Of a stretch of DNA of 7,003 bases, positions 1 to 6,712 are shown piece after piece. The DNA comes from Thermomicrobiales bacterium (GTDB lineage Bacteria > Chloroflexota > Chloroflexia > Thermomicrobiales > UBA6265). The stretch is taken from NCBI GenBank assembly GCA_025928535.1, contig JAICJJ010000146.1, positions 1-7,003 on the forward strand, written 5' to 3'. The notes under the pieces are model-generated. The model saw nothing but the letters and a program-made list of their open reading frames with translations, did not search any database and was not told the origin of the DNA. Made by a program: the position numbers and the translations under genes. Every line of letters starts with the position of its first letter. The first letter of the stretch is position 1.

Positions 1-136
1 CGCTGGACCTCGAAAGGCGACCGGAACGTTTGTTCGCCTTCAGGTATCATGGTAGCGGCGAAAGCGGACAGTCTCGGTCCGGATTGTTCGGCAATCGCCA
101 GATTCGACCGCGCGGCCGCAGGGGAAGGGTCCTCCC
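1..136 (+). promoter_or_regulatory. Leader region of the WYL regulator gene
   Basis: This non-coding stretch precedes the WYL regulator. It holds a perfect 7-base inverted repeat (AAGGCGA at 14-20, TCGCCTT at 34-40, 13-base spacer). A -10-like hexamer TATCAT follows at 45-50, without a recognisable -35 box. A 5-bp stem-loop (GATTG at 82-86, CAATC at 92-96) lies in the presumed 5' leader. A purine-rich Shine-Dalgarno sequence, GGGGAAGGG at 121-129, sits 7 bases before the ATG at 137 and fixes that start. The repeat next to the -10 box would suit an operator for autoregulation, but it could also be the end of a gene lying to the left. The Shine-Dalgarno assignment is good; the promoter and operator are tentative. 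Confidence 0.4.
14..40. repeat. 7-bp inverted repeat, candidate operator
   Basis: AAGGCGA (14-20) and its exact reverse complement TCGCCTT (34-40) are separated by 13 bases and end 4 bases before a TATCAT hexamer. The centre-to-centre spacing is 20 bases, roughly two helical turns, which suits a dimeric repressor bound on one DNA face. No U-run follows, so a rho-independent terminator is less likely. Confidence 0.35.
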
Positions 137-1105
137 ATGTATCACCCGACGACCCGCGTCCTGGTCGTCCTCGAATTGCTTCAGGCGCACGGCCGCATGA
201 CCGGCCCGGAACTCGCCGAGCGCCTCGAAGTCGATTTGCGCACCGTCCGCCGCTACGTGACGATGCTGCAAGACCTCGGCATTCCGGTCGAAGCCGAACG
301 CGGTCGGCACGGCGGTTATCGCCTGATGCCCGGCTATCGGTTGCCGCCCCTGATGCTGACCGACGACGAAGCCCTGGCGGTGACCCTCGGCTTGCGCGCC
401 ACGCTCTGCCTCGGGCTCGCCGCCGCCGCGCCCGCCGTCCATGGCGCCCTCGCGAAGGTGGAACGGGTCTTGCCGGCCGACGTTCGCCGGCGCGTCAACG
501 CCGTCCAGCAAACCTTGACGATCGATCTCGACGAGCAACCGCTCGCCCCCGCCACCGAAACGTTGCTCGCCTTCGCCGAAGCGGCCCGCGAGCGGCGGCA
601 AATCTGGATGCGCTACGAATCCGGCGGCGGCGCGGTGACCGAGCGCGTCGTCGATCCCTACGGCCTCGTGCATCTCCTTGGTCGCTGGTATCTCGCCGGG
701 TATTGCCACCTCCGCGCCGATCGTCGGGTCTTCCGACTCGACCGCGTCGATGCCGCCCAACTCCGATCCGACGCCTTCGAGCCCCCGGTCGAGTTCGACG
801 CTTTGGCGTTCGTCCGCGCTTCGCTGGCGGAAAGCCCGTGGGACTGGCAGGTCGAAGCGTTGCTCCAAACATCGATCGAAACCGCCCGTCGCCGCGTGCC
901 GGCGCATCAGGCCATGCTCGAGGCGGTCGATGGCGGCGTCCTCATCCGGGTCAATGTCGATGATCTCGACTGGGCGGCGCGCTTTTTGATCGGGCTCGGT
1001 TGCCGGTTCGTCGTTCGCCAGCCGCCCGAATTGCGCGTCCGGCTGCGAACGCTCGCGACGGAACTGGCGCTCGCCGCGGAAGAAGTCGCCAGCGCCATCA
1101 ATTGA
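137..1105 (+). CDS. HTH/WYL-domain transcriptional regulator (YafY-like)
   Basis: A 322-residue DNA-binding regulator of the DeoR-like HTH plus WYL family. The N-terminus carries a winged helix-turn-helix (about residues 5-65; helices around PELAERLEVDLRTVRRYV, wing at RGRHGGYRL). The WYL domain runs from about 140 to 210 and holds the namesake W184-Y185-L186 inside RWYLAGY, followed by the Arg-rich strand RVFRLDRVD (197-205). A C-terminal WCX-like extension (about 235-310) completes the usual length. Known WYL proteins bind ligands, often nucleic acids or nucleotides, and act as repressors or activators of stress, DNA-damage and defence genes; the ligand here cannot be read from sequence. 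The start is supported by a Shine-Dalgarno 7 bases upstream. The gene converges on the NRAMP gene with only 20 bases between stop codons and no visible terminator, so it has no co-transcribed partner here. Family assignment is secure; the target genes are unknown. Confidence 0.93.
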   Translation: MYHPTTRVLVVLELLQAHGRMTGPELAERLEVDLRTVRRYVTMLQDLGIPVEAERGRHGGYRLMPGYRLPPLMLTDDEALAVTLGLRATLCLGLAAAAPAVHGALAKVERVLPADVRRRVNAVQQTLTIDLDEQPLAPATETLLAFAEAARERRQIWMRYESGGGAVTERVVDPYGLVHLLGRWYLAGYCHLRADRRVFRLDRVDAAQLRSDAFEPPVEFDALAFVRASLAESPWDWQVEALLQTSIETARRRVPAHQAMLEAVDGGVLIRVNVDDLDWAARFLIGLGCRFVVRQPPELRVRLRTLATELALAAEEVASAIN

Positions 1106-1125
1106 CGAACGTGCGGGTCTCGGCG

Positions 1126-2529
1126 TCACTTGCCGAAGGGATAGATGCCGACCAGAGCCAGCGCCTGGGTGCCAAGCAGCGCGACGACCGCGATAGTCAC
1201 GACGACGAGCGTGCCCCAGCCGAGCACGTTCGTCAGGCGGGAATTGGCCAATTCGCCGACCAGGGTCCGATCGTTGACGAGGAGCAGGATGAAGAGGAGG
1301 ATGATCGGCAGCAGCACGCCGTTGAGCGCCTGCACCCAGACCAGCAGCGAAATGACCGGCAGTCCCGGAATGAGCGATGCGGCCGCGCCGGCTGCGACGA
1401 GCGTGGTGAACGACCCGAAAAAGACGCGCCCGTGCCGAAAATCGAGGTTCACCCCTTTCGGAAAGCCGAACGCCTCGCTGATCGAGTAGGCGGTCGCCAG
1501 CGGCAGCACCGCGGCCGCCAGCAACGACGCGCCGAGCAAACCGACGGCGAACAATTCCGAAGCCGCCGCTCCGGCGACCGGGCGCAATGCGCGCGCCGCA
1601 TCGGCGGCGGAATTGATGTTGGTCGCGCCGTGGATGTGGAGCGTCGCGGCGGTGGCGATCACGATGAACCCGGCCATCAAGCCGGAGAGCGCCATCCCGA
1701 CATAGGTGTCGATCCGTTCCGGGCCGTAATGCTTGCGGGCGATTCCCTTGTCGACCACGGAACTTTCTTCGAACAGTTGCTGGTAGGGCGTCAAGGTGGT
1801 GCCGAGCAGCGCGACGATGAGGAGAATGAATTCCGCGTTCGGCTGCAGCGTCGGGACAAACGTGCCGCGCGCGACATCCCGCCACTGAGGATGGGCGAGA
1901 AAGGCCGCCACAGGGTAGGTGAAAAAGGCAAGCGCCATCACGAGGAAGATCTTTTCGACGTTGGCGTACGAACCGAACACGACCAGACCCCAGACAAGCG
2001 CCGCCGCGACGGGAACCGCCAGCAAACGACTGACGCCGACCAGTTCCGCCGCCGCGCCGATCCCGACGAACTCGCTGAGGATCAGCCCGCCGTTCGCCGC
2101 CAGCATCACCGCGACCGCGAACACCGACCAGGCCAGCCCATATCGCTCGCGAATCAGGTCGAGCAGGCCTCGACCGGACGCGACGCCCAGCCGCGCCGTC
2201 ATCTCCTGCACCACGGCCAATGAAATGGTCCCGAGGAGGAGCGCCCAGAGCAGCGCATAGCCGTACGTGGCCCCAACCGAACTGTAGGTCGCGATCGATC
2301 CGGCGTCGTTGGCGGCCGCGCCCGCGATGACGCCCGGGCCGAGCACGAGCAACCAACGGAGTGGGCCAACCGGCTCCCTCCGCAGGCCGCGCAGGCGAAT
2401 GCGGCGTCCACGGAGGCGGACCTGTATCGCGCCACGCCGCGGTTGCGTGCCGACAAGCGTCGGTGCCGCGGCGTTCGTCGACGTTTCCTCTTGCTCGATC
2501 GTCCCGCTCTGGCCTGGCGCCGCGTTCAT
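1126..2529 (-). CDS. NRAMP-fold divalent metal transporter with altered metal site
   Basis: A 467-residue inner-membrane protein of the SLC11/NRAMP (LeuT) fold with about 11 hydrophobic helices after a roughly 57-residue, Arg-rich cytosolic N-terminus. Helix 1 reads AANDAGSIATYSSVGATYGYALLW (72-95), which aligns with the canonical segment containing DPGN. Asp75 is kept, Pro becomes Ala76, and the metal-ligand Asn becomes Ser78. In helix 6 the canonical MPH becomes Thr247-Pro248-Tyr249, followed by QQLFEESSVVDKG. In classical Mn/Fe transporters the Met sulfur favours transition metals over Mg2+ and Ca2+; its loss, as in the NRMT magnesium transporters, points to a different selectivity. The ATG at 2529 is preferred to one at 2574 because the latter overlaps the upstream gene by 29 bases. 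An AGGA lies 11 bases before 2529. It is the second gene of an operon with the MgtE-like sensor, which also suggests Mg2+. Membership of the superfamily is very likely; the substrate (Mg2+, Mn2+ or another) is inferred. Confidence 0.9.
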   Translation of the reverse strand: MNAAPGQSGTIEQEETSTNAAAPTLVGTQPRRGAIQVRLRGRRIRLRGLRREPVGPLRWLLVLGPGVIAGAAANDAGSIATYSSVGATYGYALLWALLLGTISLAVVQEMTARLGVASGRGLLDLIRERYGLAWSVFAVAVMLAANGGLILSEFVGIGAAAELVGVSRLLAVPVAAALVWGLVVFGSYANVEKIFLVMALAFFTYPVAAFLAHPQWRDVARGTFVPTLQPNAEFILLIVALLGTTLTPYQQLFEESSVVDKGIARKHYGPERIDTYVGMALSGLMAGFIVIATAATLHIHGATNINSAADAARALRPVAGAAASELFAVGLLGASLLAAAVLPLATAYSISEAFGFPKGVNLDFRHGRVFFGSFTTLVAAGAAASLIPGLPVISLLVWVQALNGVLLPIILLFILLLVNDRTLVGELANSRLTNVLGWGTLVVVTIAVVALLGTQALALVGIYPFGK

Positions 2530-2545
2530 CCGTGCGTCGGTCCTG

Positions 2546-3790
2546 CTAGATGAAAAGCCGCGGCGCCTCGGCACGCCAGCCGGAAGGCGCGATTTGTTCC
2601 ACCGCGTCGTCGACCGTCACCGTGCCGAGCAAGCGGCCATCGTCATCGACGACCGGCACGGCGAGCAATTCGCTTTCGACCACGCGCCGCGCGGCGTTTT
2701 CCGCCGATTCGGTTGGGGCAAGCGTGATGAGCGTCTGGGTCATGACCTCTTCCAGCGGCCGCTCGCTGCCGCCCTCCAGCAAATCGCGCAGCGTCACCAC
2801 GCCGCGCAACCGCCGATTGCGCGGGTTGTCGAGCACGTAGACGAAATAGACGAAATCGGGTCTCCGGATGCTGTTGCGCAATTCCGCCTGGGCTTCGGCG
2901 ATCGTCAATCCTTCGCGGACGACCACCATTTCATTGGTCATGATGCCGCCCGCGGTGTCGGACGGATATTGCAGCAATTCGACGATCCTGGTCGCCGGCG
3001 CTTTCGGCAGTCGGGCCAGCAGGCTGGCGGCGTCGTCCCGATCGAGTCGGCCGATCAGATCGGCTGCGGCGTCAGCCGCCATCAACTCGACGATCCGGCA
3101 TTGCTGTTCGGCGTCCAACTCCTCGTAGACCTGCAATTGTCGGTCAGGATCCATTTCTTCCAGCACGTCCGCGGCGATGTGCGGCGGCAGCATCGTGACC
3201 AGTTCCGTGGCATGGAGATAGGGCAAATGTTCGGTCAAGCGGGCGATTTCGGCCGGCCGCAGACGGTCGATCCGATGGTTGTAGTGACGCCCGCGGAGCC
3301 CCAGGTCAGGATTGCCGCGCAAGAACTCGACGTCGCGCCAATCCCAGAGCGGACTGCTCGGAGAACGGCCGAACCGGCCGCCGGTCAATCGGCGAACGAC
3401 GGACGCGGCGCTGACATCGACCGCGCACAGTTTCAGTCGCCGACCATCGACGGCCAGCGCCAGATCGTTCGCCCGCGTGACACGCCGTTGGGCCACGTCG
3501 ATGATCAGCGCGTCGAGCACTTCGCCGCGAAGCCGCACGATCGGATCGTCCGGCTGATCCGGCAAAGGCGACGATCCTGAGGCGTCGGTGACCGCGAAAA
3601 TGCGCTTCGCTTCGTCGATCCGCGTCACCGCATCCCACGGAATGGCCGGCGAGGCGGCGCCGTTTCCCTGGACGACGAGGTCGGTAATCGCCGGATGGGG
3701 CCCGCTGGCGACATCGATCGCCAGGTCGACGACCTTGCAGCGCCGCCCGCCTGAATCGACCGCCGAATATCGAAGCGCCTCTGACAGCAT
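2546..3790 (-). CDS. Soluble MgtE-like sensor: PRC-barrel, MgtE N and two CBS domains
   Basis: A 414-residue cytosolic protein. Residues about 15-70 and 86-137 look like two PRC-barrel-type beta modules (note the PWDAV at 51-55). Residues about 176-275 are an MgtE N-domain of repeated helical hairpins rich in acidic residues. The MgtE signature YPSDTAGGIMTNEMVVV follows (275-291), then CBS1 (about 285-345, ending GVVTLRDLL) and CBS2 (about 348-402, with VPVVDDDGRLLGTVTVDD). The five-helix MgtE channel domain is absent and the protein ends shortly after CBS2, at RLFI. In true MgtE these cytosolic domains bind Mg2+ and close the pore when Mg2+ is high. Here they probably act in trans, most simply on the NRAMP-like protein encoded 16 bases downstream. 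The start at 3790 is chosen because the PRC-like region begins there and a longer ORF would run into the divergent gene; a TTG one codon earlier is also possible. Shine-Dalgarno support is weak (AAGGG 13 bases upstream). Confidence 0.88.
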   Translation of the reverse strand: MLSEALRYSAVDSGGRRCKVVDLAIDVASGPHPAITDLVVQGNGAASPAIPWDAVTRIDEAKRIFAVTDASGSSPLPDQPDDPIVRLRGEVLDALIIDVAQRRVTRANDLALAVDGRRLKLCAVDVSAASVVRRLTGGRFGRSPSSPLWDWRDVEFLRGNPDLGLRGRHYNHRIDRLRPAEIARLTEHLPYLHATELVTMLPPHIAADVLEEMDPDRQLQVYEELDAEQQCRIVELMAADAAADLIGRLDRDDAASLLARLPKAPATRIVELLQYPSDTAGGIMTNEMVVVREGLTIAEAQAELRNSIRRPDFVYFVYVLDNPRNRRLRGVVTLRDLLEGGSERPLEEVMTQTLITLAPTESAENAARRVVESELLAVPVVDDDGRLLGTVTVDDAVEQIAPSGWRAEAPRLFI

Positions 3791-3858
3791 CAATGGCGTC
3801 GAACCCTTGATCGAGCGCCAACCGACGACCGACCCGTCGGGGCTGGTAGCATCGTCCC
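3791..3858. promoter_or_regulatory. Divergent intergenic region between metal operon and XRE gene
   Basis: These 68 bases must carry the promoters of both the metal-transport operon (minus) and the XRE regulator (plus). A 12-base near-perfect palindrome, CCGACCCGTCGG (3829-3840, 5-bp arms, 2-base centre), lies just upstream of a TAGCAT hexamer and is a candidate operator. No clear -10/-35 pair is visible for the minus-strand operon. The region is too short for an M-box magnesium riboswitch. The palindrome is made of the CGAC motif common in this DNA, so it could be chance. Confidence 0.35.
3847..3852 (+). promoter_or_regulatory. Candidate -10 box for a leaderless XRE transcript
   Basis: TAGCAT fits the TANNNT -10 pattern and ends 6 bases before the A of the ATG at 3859. 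Transcription would start at or next to the first base of the start codon. No Shine-Dalgarno sequence precedes this ATG, which agrees with leaderless translation. No good -35 is seen. Confidence 0.4.
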
Positions 3859-4281
3859 ATGGCTTCGACTGACGGCCGCCAGCCGCCCGCCCATCCCGAG
3901 TTCGGTCCGTTGTTGACGCAAATGCGCCAGGCGCGCGCAATGCCGCAGCGCACGCTCGCCGCGACTGCCGGCGCCGACGCCAGCACCATCAGCCGGATCG
4001 AAAAAAGCGAACGCGGCGTCAGCCGGGAACTGGTCGATCGGCTGGCCGAGGCGCTCGGCGCCACGACCGAGGAACGACTGCGGCTGCTCCAGGCGGCCGG
4101 CTTCCTGCCGCCGTTGGTCGAAAGTCTGGCGGCCGAGCCCGATCTGGCGGCGCTGACCGCGTTGTTCAAGCGACCCGACCTGGAAGACCGCCATCGGGCG
4201 CTCCTCCTCGACTATGTCCGGCTCGCGCTCGCCCACGCGCGCGCGCTCGGCTACGACCCGCCCGATCCGTGGCGGCCGTGA
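3859..4281 (+). CDS. XRE-family helix-turn-helix regulator
   Basis: A 140-residue DNA-binding protein. An XRE/Cro-CI type HTH spans about residues 16-72 (FGPLLTQMRQAR, then QRTLAATAGADASTISRIEKSERGVSRELVDRLAEALG), with the recognition helix around 41-48 (ASTISRIE) and the typical EKSERG turn. The remaining ~65 residues are helical and alanine/leucine rich with no recognised ligand domain, and end in the Pro-rich DPPDPWRP. It is transcribed divergently from the MgtE-like/NRAMP operon across 68 bases, the usual arrangement for a local regulator that controls both itself and its neighbour. The start has no Shine-Dalgarno but has a -10-like box placed for a leaderless mRNA. The family is certain; control of the metal operon is inferred from position only. 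Confidence 0.88.
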   Translation: MASTDGRQPPAHPEFGPLLTQMRQARAMPQRTLAATAGADASTISRIEKSERGVSRELVDRLAEALGATTEERLRLLQAAGFLPPLVESLAAEPDLAALTALFKRPDLEDRHRALLLDYVRLALAHARALGYDPPDPWRP

Positions 4282-4335
4282 CGCGCCGGCTGTCCGCGAT
4301 CGGTCGCCGTCCGATCTATCGCAAAGCGTGAACCA
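4282..4335. other. Convergent gap with a small stem-loop
   Basis: These 54 bases separate the converging XRE and deacetylase genes. A perfect 6-bp stem with a 7-base loop (GATCGG at 4298-4303, CCGATC at 4311-4316) sits in the middle. A terminator acting in either direction is possible, but there is no T-run on either strand, so rho-independent termination is not supported. Nothing else is visible. Confidence 0.3.
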
Positions 4336-5235
4336 TCAACTCGCCGGGCGCGCGGAGCCCGAGCGGGGATAGCGACTGGCGAAATCGGCGGCCGCTTCGG
4401 CGAAGGTGGCCCAGCGCACGCCATCGTGTCGATTGATGTAGTCGATGAATCGCTCGTGCATCGCCAGCACCTGCGGCCGGCCGCTGACGTCGGGGTGGAT
4501 GGTGAGCGGGAACACCGCGTAGTCGTATTCGCGATAGACCCAGTCGAACTGATCCCGCCAGAGCGATTCGATGTCCCGCGGATTGACGAACCCGTGGCTG
4601 TTCGGCGATTTCTTGATGAACATCATCGGCGGCAAATCGTCGAGATACCAGTTGGCTCCGATCTCGATGAGATCCGTTTCTTCCCCCGGCTCGAACGGCT
4701 TCATCCACGACGATGCCGGCTTGCCATAATCGATCGGCGTCCAGCGGTCGCCGACCCGTGCGTAAAACGGATGAAAATCGTTGTCCATGCGGCTGTTGTC
4801 GTAGCGAATGCCGTTGTTCAACAGCAATTCGACCGTCACCTCGCTCAGTTCCCACCACGGCGCGACGTACCCGACCGGCCGCTGGCCGGTGAAGCGCTCG
4901 ATCAGGTCGATGCACTTGACGAGCACCGCTTCTTCCTGCTCGGGGCTCATCGCGATCGGATTTTCATGCGAATAGCCATGCAAGCCGATTTCATGGCCCG
5001 CATCGACCGCCAGCCGCATCTGTTCGGGAAACGATTCGAGCGTGTGGCCAGGGATGAACCAGGTCGTCTTGATCCCGAAGCGATCGAACAGCCGCACCAG
5101 CCGGGGACTGCCGACCTCGCCCGCGAAAACGCCTCGCGTGATGTCGCACGGCGAATCTTCGCCGCCGTAGGAGCCCAGCCATCCCGCGACCGCGTCGACG
5201 TGAACGCCGTAGCAGACAATGATTTCCTTGCCCAT
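4336..5235 (-). CDS. NodB-fold polysaccharide deacetylase, HP0310/PgdA-like
   Basis: A 299-residue cytosolic-type enzyme (no signal peptide or membrane helix) of the carbohydrate esterase 4/NodB fold. The whole chain resembles Helicobacter pylori HP0310 (HpPgdA) as I recall it: [17 protein letters not shown] near the start, H86-GYS-H90 as the metal-binding HxxxH, APWWE at 125-129, [19 protein letters not shown] (195-213) and [11 protein letters not shown] (245-255). Asp14, His86 and His90 match the metal triad, and His247 the second catalytic motif. Position 12, which I recall as Asp in HP0310 and most homologues, is His here (GVHVDAV). HP0310 was linked genetically to peptidoglycan N-deacetylation, but activity on the pure protein was hard to show; PuuE-type allantoinases share the fold, so the substrate is open. 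The ATG at 5235 has a strong GGAGG 9 bases upstream and avoids overlap with the MFS gene. It is the last gene of its operon. Confidence 0.9.
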   Translation of the reverse strand: MGKEIIVCYGVHVDAVAGWLGSYGGEDSPCDITRGVFAGEVGSPRLVRLFDRFGIKTTWFIPGHTLESFPEQMRLAVDAGHEIGLHGYSHENPIAMSPEQEEAVLVKCIDLIERFTGQRPVGYVAPWWELSEVTVELLLNNGIRYDNSRMDNDFHPFYARVGDRWTPIDYGKPASSWMKPFEPGEETDLIEIGANWYLDDLPPMMFIKKSPNSHGFVNPRDIESLWRDQFDWVYREYDYAVFPLTIHPDVSGRPQVLAMHERFIDYINRHDGVRWATFAEAAADFASRYPRSGSARPAS

Positions 5236-5244
5236 CGCAACCTT

Positions 5245-5249
5245 CCTCC
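5245..5249 (-). promoter_or_regulatory. Strong Shine-Dalgarno that sets the deacetylase start
   Basis: Read on the minus strand this is GGAGG, within GGGAGGAAGG (5241-5250), 9 bases before the ATG at 5235. It favours this start over an in-frame ATG at 5274 that would overlap the MFS gene and add 13 residues not expected in the family. Confidence 0.75.
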
Positions 5250-5266
5250 CACGCGCGATTGACCGG

Positions 5267-6712
5267 TCATTCATTCGGTCCGAGCGTCTCCGGACCTTGC
5301 CGATGCCGCGTGCGAACCCGTCCGCGGCGCGCCATCGCTTCGCTGTGGCGGTGCAGCAGGCTGACGACGCCGACCCCGGTCAGGATCGCCGCCACCACCA
5401 CCAGCACCTGCACGACGCCGAAAATGTCGGCCGAGGCGGCGGCGAAAAAGATCGGAATGAAGGCCACCGAGTTCGAGATGGTGAAAAACGTCGCGTAGAC
5501 CCGCGCCCGGATCTGTTCGTGGGAACGCTCCTGCAAGATCGTCTGCGCCGGCACCAGCACGCATGCATTGCAGACGCCCAGCGCCGCCGCGAGCAATCCG
5601 GCGAATGCCGTTTCGGTCGCGACGCTCGGCGTTCCCCCATCGAGCAGGGCGCCGAGAATGACGCGGCTCAGCGCCAGCAAGGCGAGGATGACCCCGGCGA
5701 GCGCGATCGCCCAGTCGATGACGGCGTCGCGCGGAAAGCGACGCACCAGCGGCGGCACGAGAAAGACGCCGAGCACGACGCCCAGGCCGGCGGGGGCGAC
5801 GATGAAGCCGATGTCGCCGGGCGGCAGCCCGATCACCTTCGTCACGAATTCCGGCCCGAGCGACGCGACCATCAGGAACGTCGTCGCCGCGAGCGTCAGA
5901 TAGACGATCGAACGCAACAGCAACGGGTCTTGCAGGATGTACAGCAGCCCTTCGCGGATGTCCGCCCAGAGCCGGTTCATCATCTGCCCGTCGGCTCCGG
6001 TCGCGTTCCGCTCGGGCGGCGGCGAGGTCGGCAGCGTCATCGTCAGCAGCGCGCAGACGGCGAACAGCGCGACGCAGGCGCCGAACAGCACATCGACGCC
6101 GACGACCTTGGCCAGCACCGGGCCGAACACCGCGAAACCTAGGAGTTGGGTCGCGGTGAAGGTCAGATTGAACAGCGAATTCGCGGCAAGCAATTGATCG
6201 CGCGGCACGAGCGAAGGAATCGCGGCGCCTTCGGCCGGCGCGAAAAACTGGCTGATGGTGCCGAAGAGAAAGGTGATCAGGTAGATCGCGAGCAGGATCG
6301 TCTGCGCGTGCCAGGTCGGCCGGATCAGGATGAAGAGCAACACCGAAATCGCCCGGCCGACGTTGACCAGCGTCATCAGCGTCCGCCGGTTCGTCCGATC
6401 GGCCGCGACCCCGGCGACCGGCCCGAAGATGACCGAGGGAATCGAAAACGACAGGATGACCAGGCTGACCGCCGTGTTCGCCCCAGCCACCCCGTGAAAG
6501 GTCACGATGTCGGTGACCCGCAGCAACAAGGCGAAATTCACCATGTTGTTGGCGGTTTGCGAGAGCGCCTGCGACAGCCAGAGCCGCAGGAACGGCCCAT
6601 TGCGGAGAACCCCGGCAAACGTGTTTTGCCGGACCGGCCGCAAGATGCGCGGCGGACGCTCCTCCCCGCCGCTCGACGGCGGGGAAACGGTCGGCGTCGC
6701 GGCGCCGCTCAC
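5267..6712 (-). CDS. MFS transporter, DHA3-type (MFS_3) exporter
   Basis: A 481-residue inner-membrane protein with about 12 hydrophobic helices in two halves. After a ~35-residue Pro/Gly-rich N-tail comes [17 protein letters not shown] (helix 1). The motif-A loop [13 protein letters not shown] (101-113) joins helices 2 and 3, and [25 protein letters not shown] (156-180) is a hallmark of the DHA3/MFS_3 group that includes MefA-type macrolide and EntS-type siderophore exporters. A charged loop (about 228-250) separates the halves, and a basic C-tail follows helix 12. These proteins use the proton gradient to expel small molecules; the substrate cannot be predicted. It starts with GTG, whose last two bases and the next A form the TGA stop of the DUF951 gene (GTGA overlap). 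No good Shine-Dalgarno is present, so translation is probably coupled. The deacetylase gene follows after 31 bases. Confidence 0.9.
   Translation of the reverse strand: MSGAATPTVSPPSSGGEERPPRILRPVRQNTFAGVLRNGPFLRLWLSQALSQTANNMVNFALLLRVTDIVTFHGVAGANTAVSLVILSFSIPSVIFGPVAGVAADRTNRRTLMTLVNVGRAISVLLFILIRPTWHAQTILLAIYLITFLFGTISQFFAPAEGAAIPSLVPRDQLLAANSLFNLTFTATQLLGFAVFGPVLAKVVGVDVLFGACVALFAVCALLTMTLPTSPPPERNATGADGQMMNRLWADIREGLLYILQDPLLLRSIVYLTLAATTFLMVASLGPEFVTKVIGLPPGDIGFIVAPAGLGVVLGVFLVPPLVRRFPRDAVIDWAIALAGVILALLALSRVILGALLDGGTPSVATETAFAGLLAAALGVCNACVLVPAQTILQERSHEQIRARVYATFFTISNSVAFIPIFFAAASADIFGVVQVLVVVAAILTGVGVVSLLHRHSEAMARRGRVRTRHRQGPETLGPNE

Noticed and set aside
1106..1125. Bidirectional terminator between the WYL and NRAMP genes
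   Set aside because: The 20-base gap contains no inverted repeat and no T-run.
1000..2223. A 407-codon plus-strand open frame antisense to the NRAMP gene
   Set aside because: Its composition is dominated by Arg, Gln, Asp and Glu with no domain, and it lies wholly opposite a clear transporter gene.
47..2356. A 769-codon minus-strand open frame across the WYL and NRAMP genes
   Set aside because: It is antisense to the WYL gene and in another frame of NRAMP. Its product is an Arg/Gly-rich low-complexity chain with no recognisable fold, as expected of shadow frames in GC-rich DNA with few stop codons.
2530..2574. Longer NRAMP start at 2574
   Set aside because: It would overlap the MgtE-like gene by 29 bases and add 15 residues; the ATG at 2529 lies after that gene's stop and has an AGGA upstream.
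2309..3580. A 423-codon plus-strand open frame antisense to the MgtE-like gene
   Set aside because: It is a Gln/Arg/His-rich shadow of a gene with clear MgtE N and CBS domains.
3791..3858. M-box or other magnesium riboswitch ahead of the metal operon
   Set aside because: Only 68 bases separate the divergent start codons, too short for an M-box of roughly 150 bases or more, and no matching conserved elements are seen.
4345..4361. CGGGC/GCCCG hairpin near the end of the deacetylase gene
   Set aside because: It lies inside coding sequence, lacks a T-run and is the kind of short GC stem expected by chance here.
4426..6142. Plus-strand open frames of 278 and 307 codons opposite the deacetylase and MFS genes
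   Set aside because: Both are shadows with biased composition and no plausible fold; the minus-strand genes match known families end to end.
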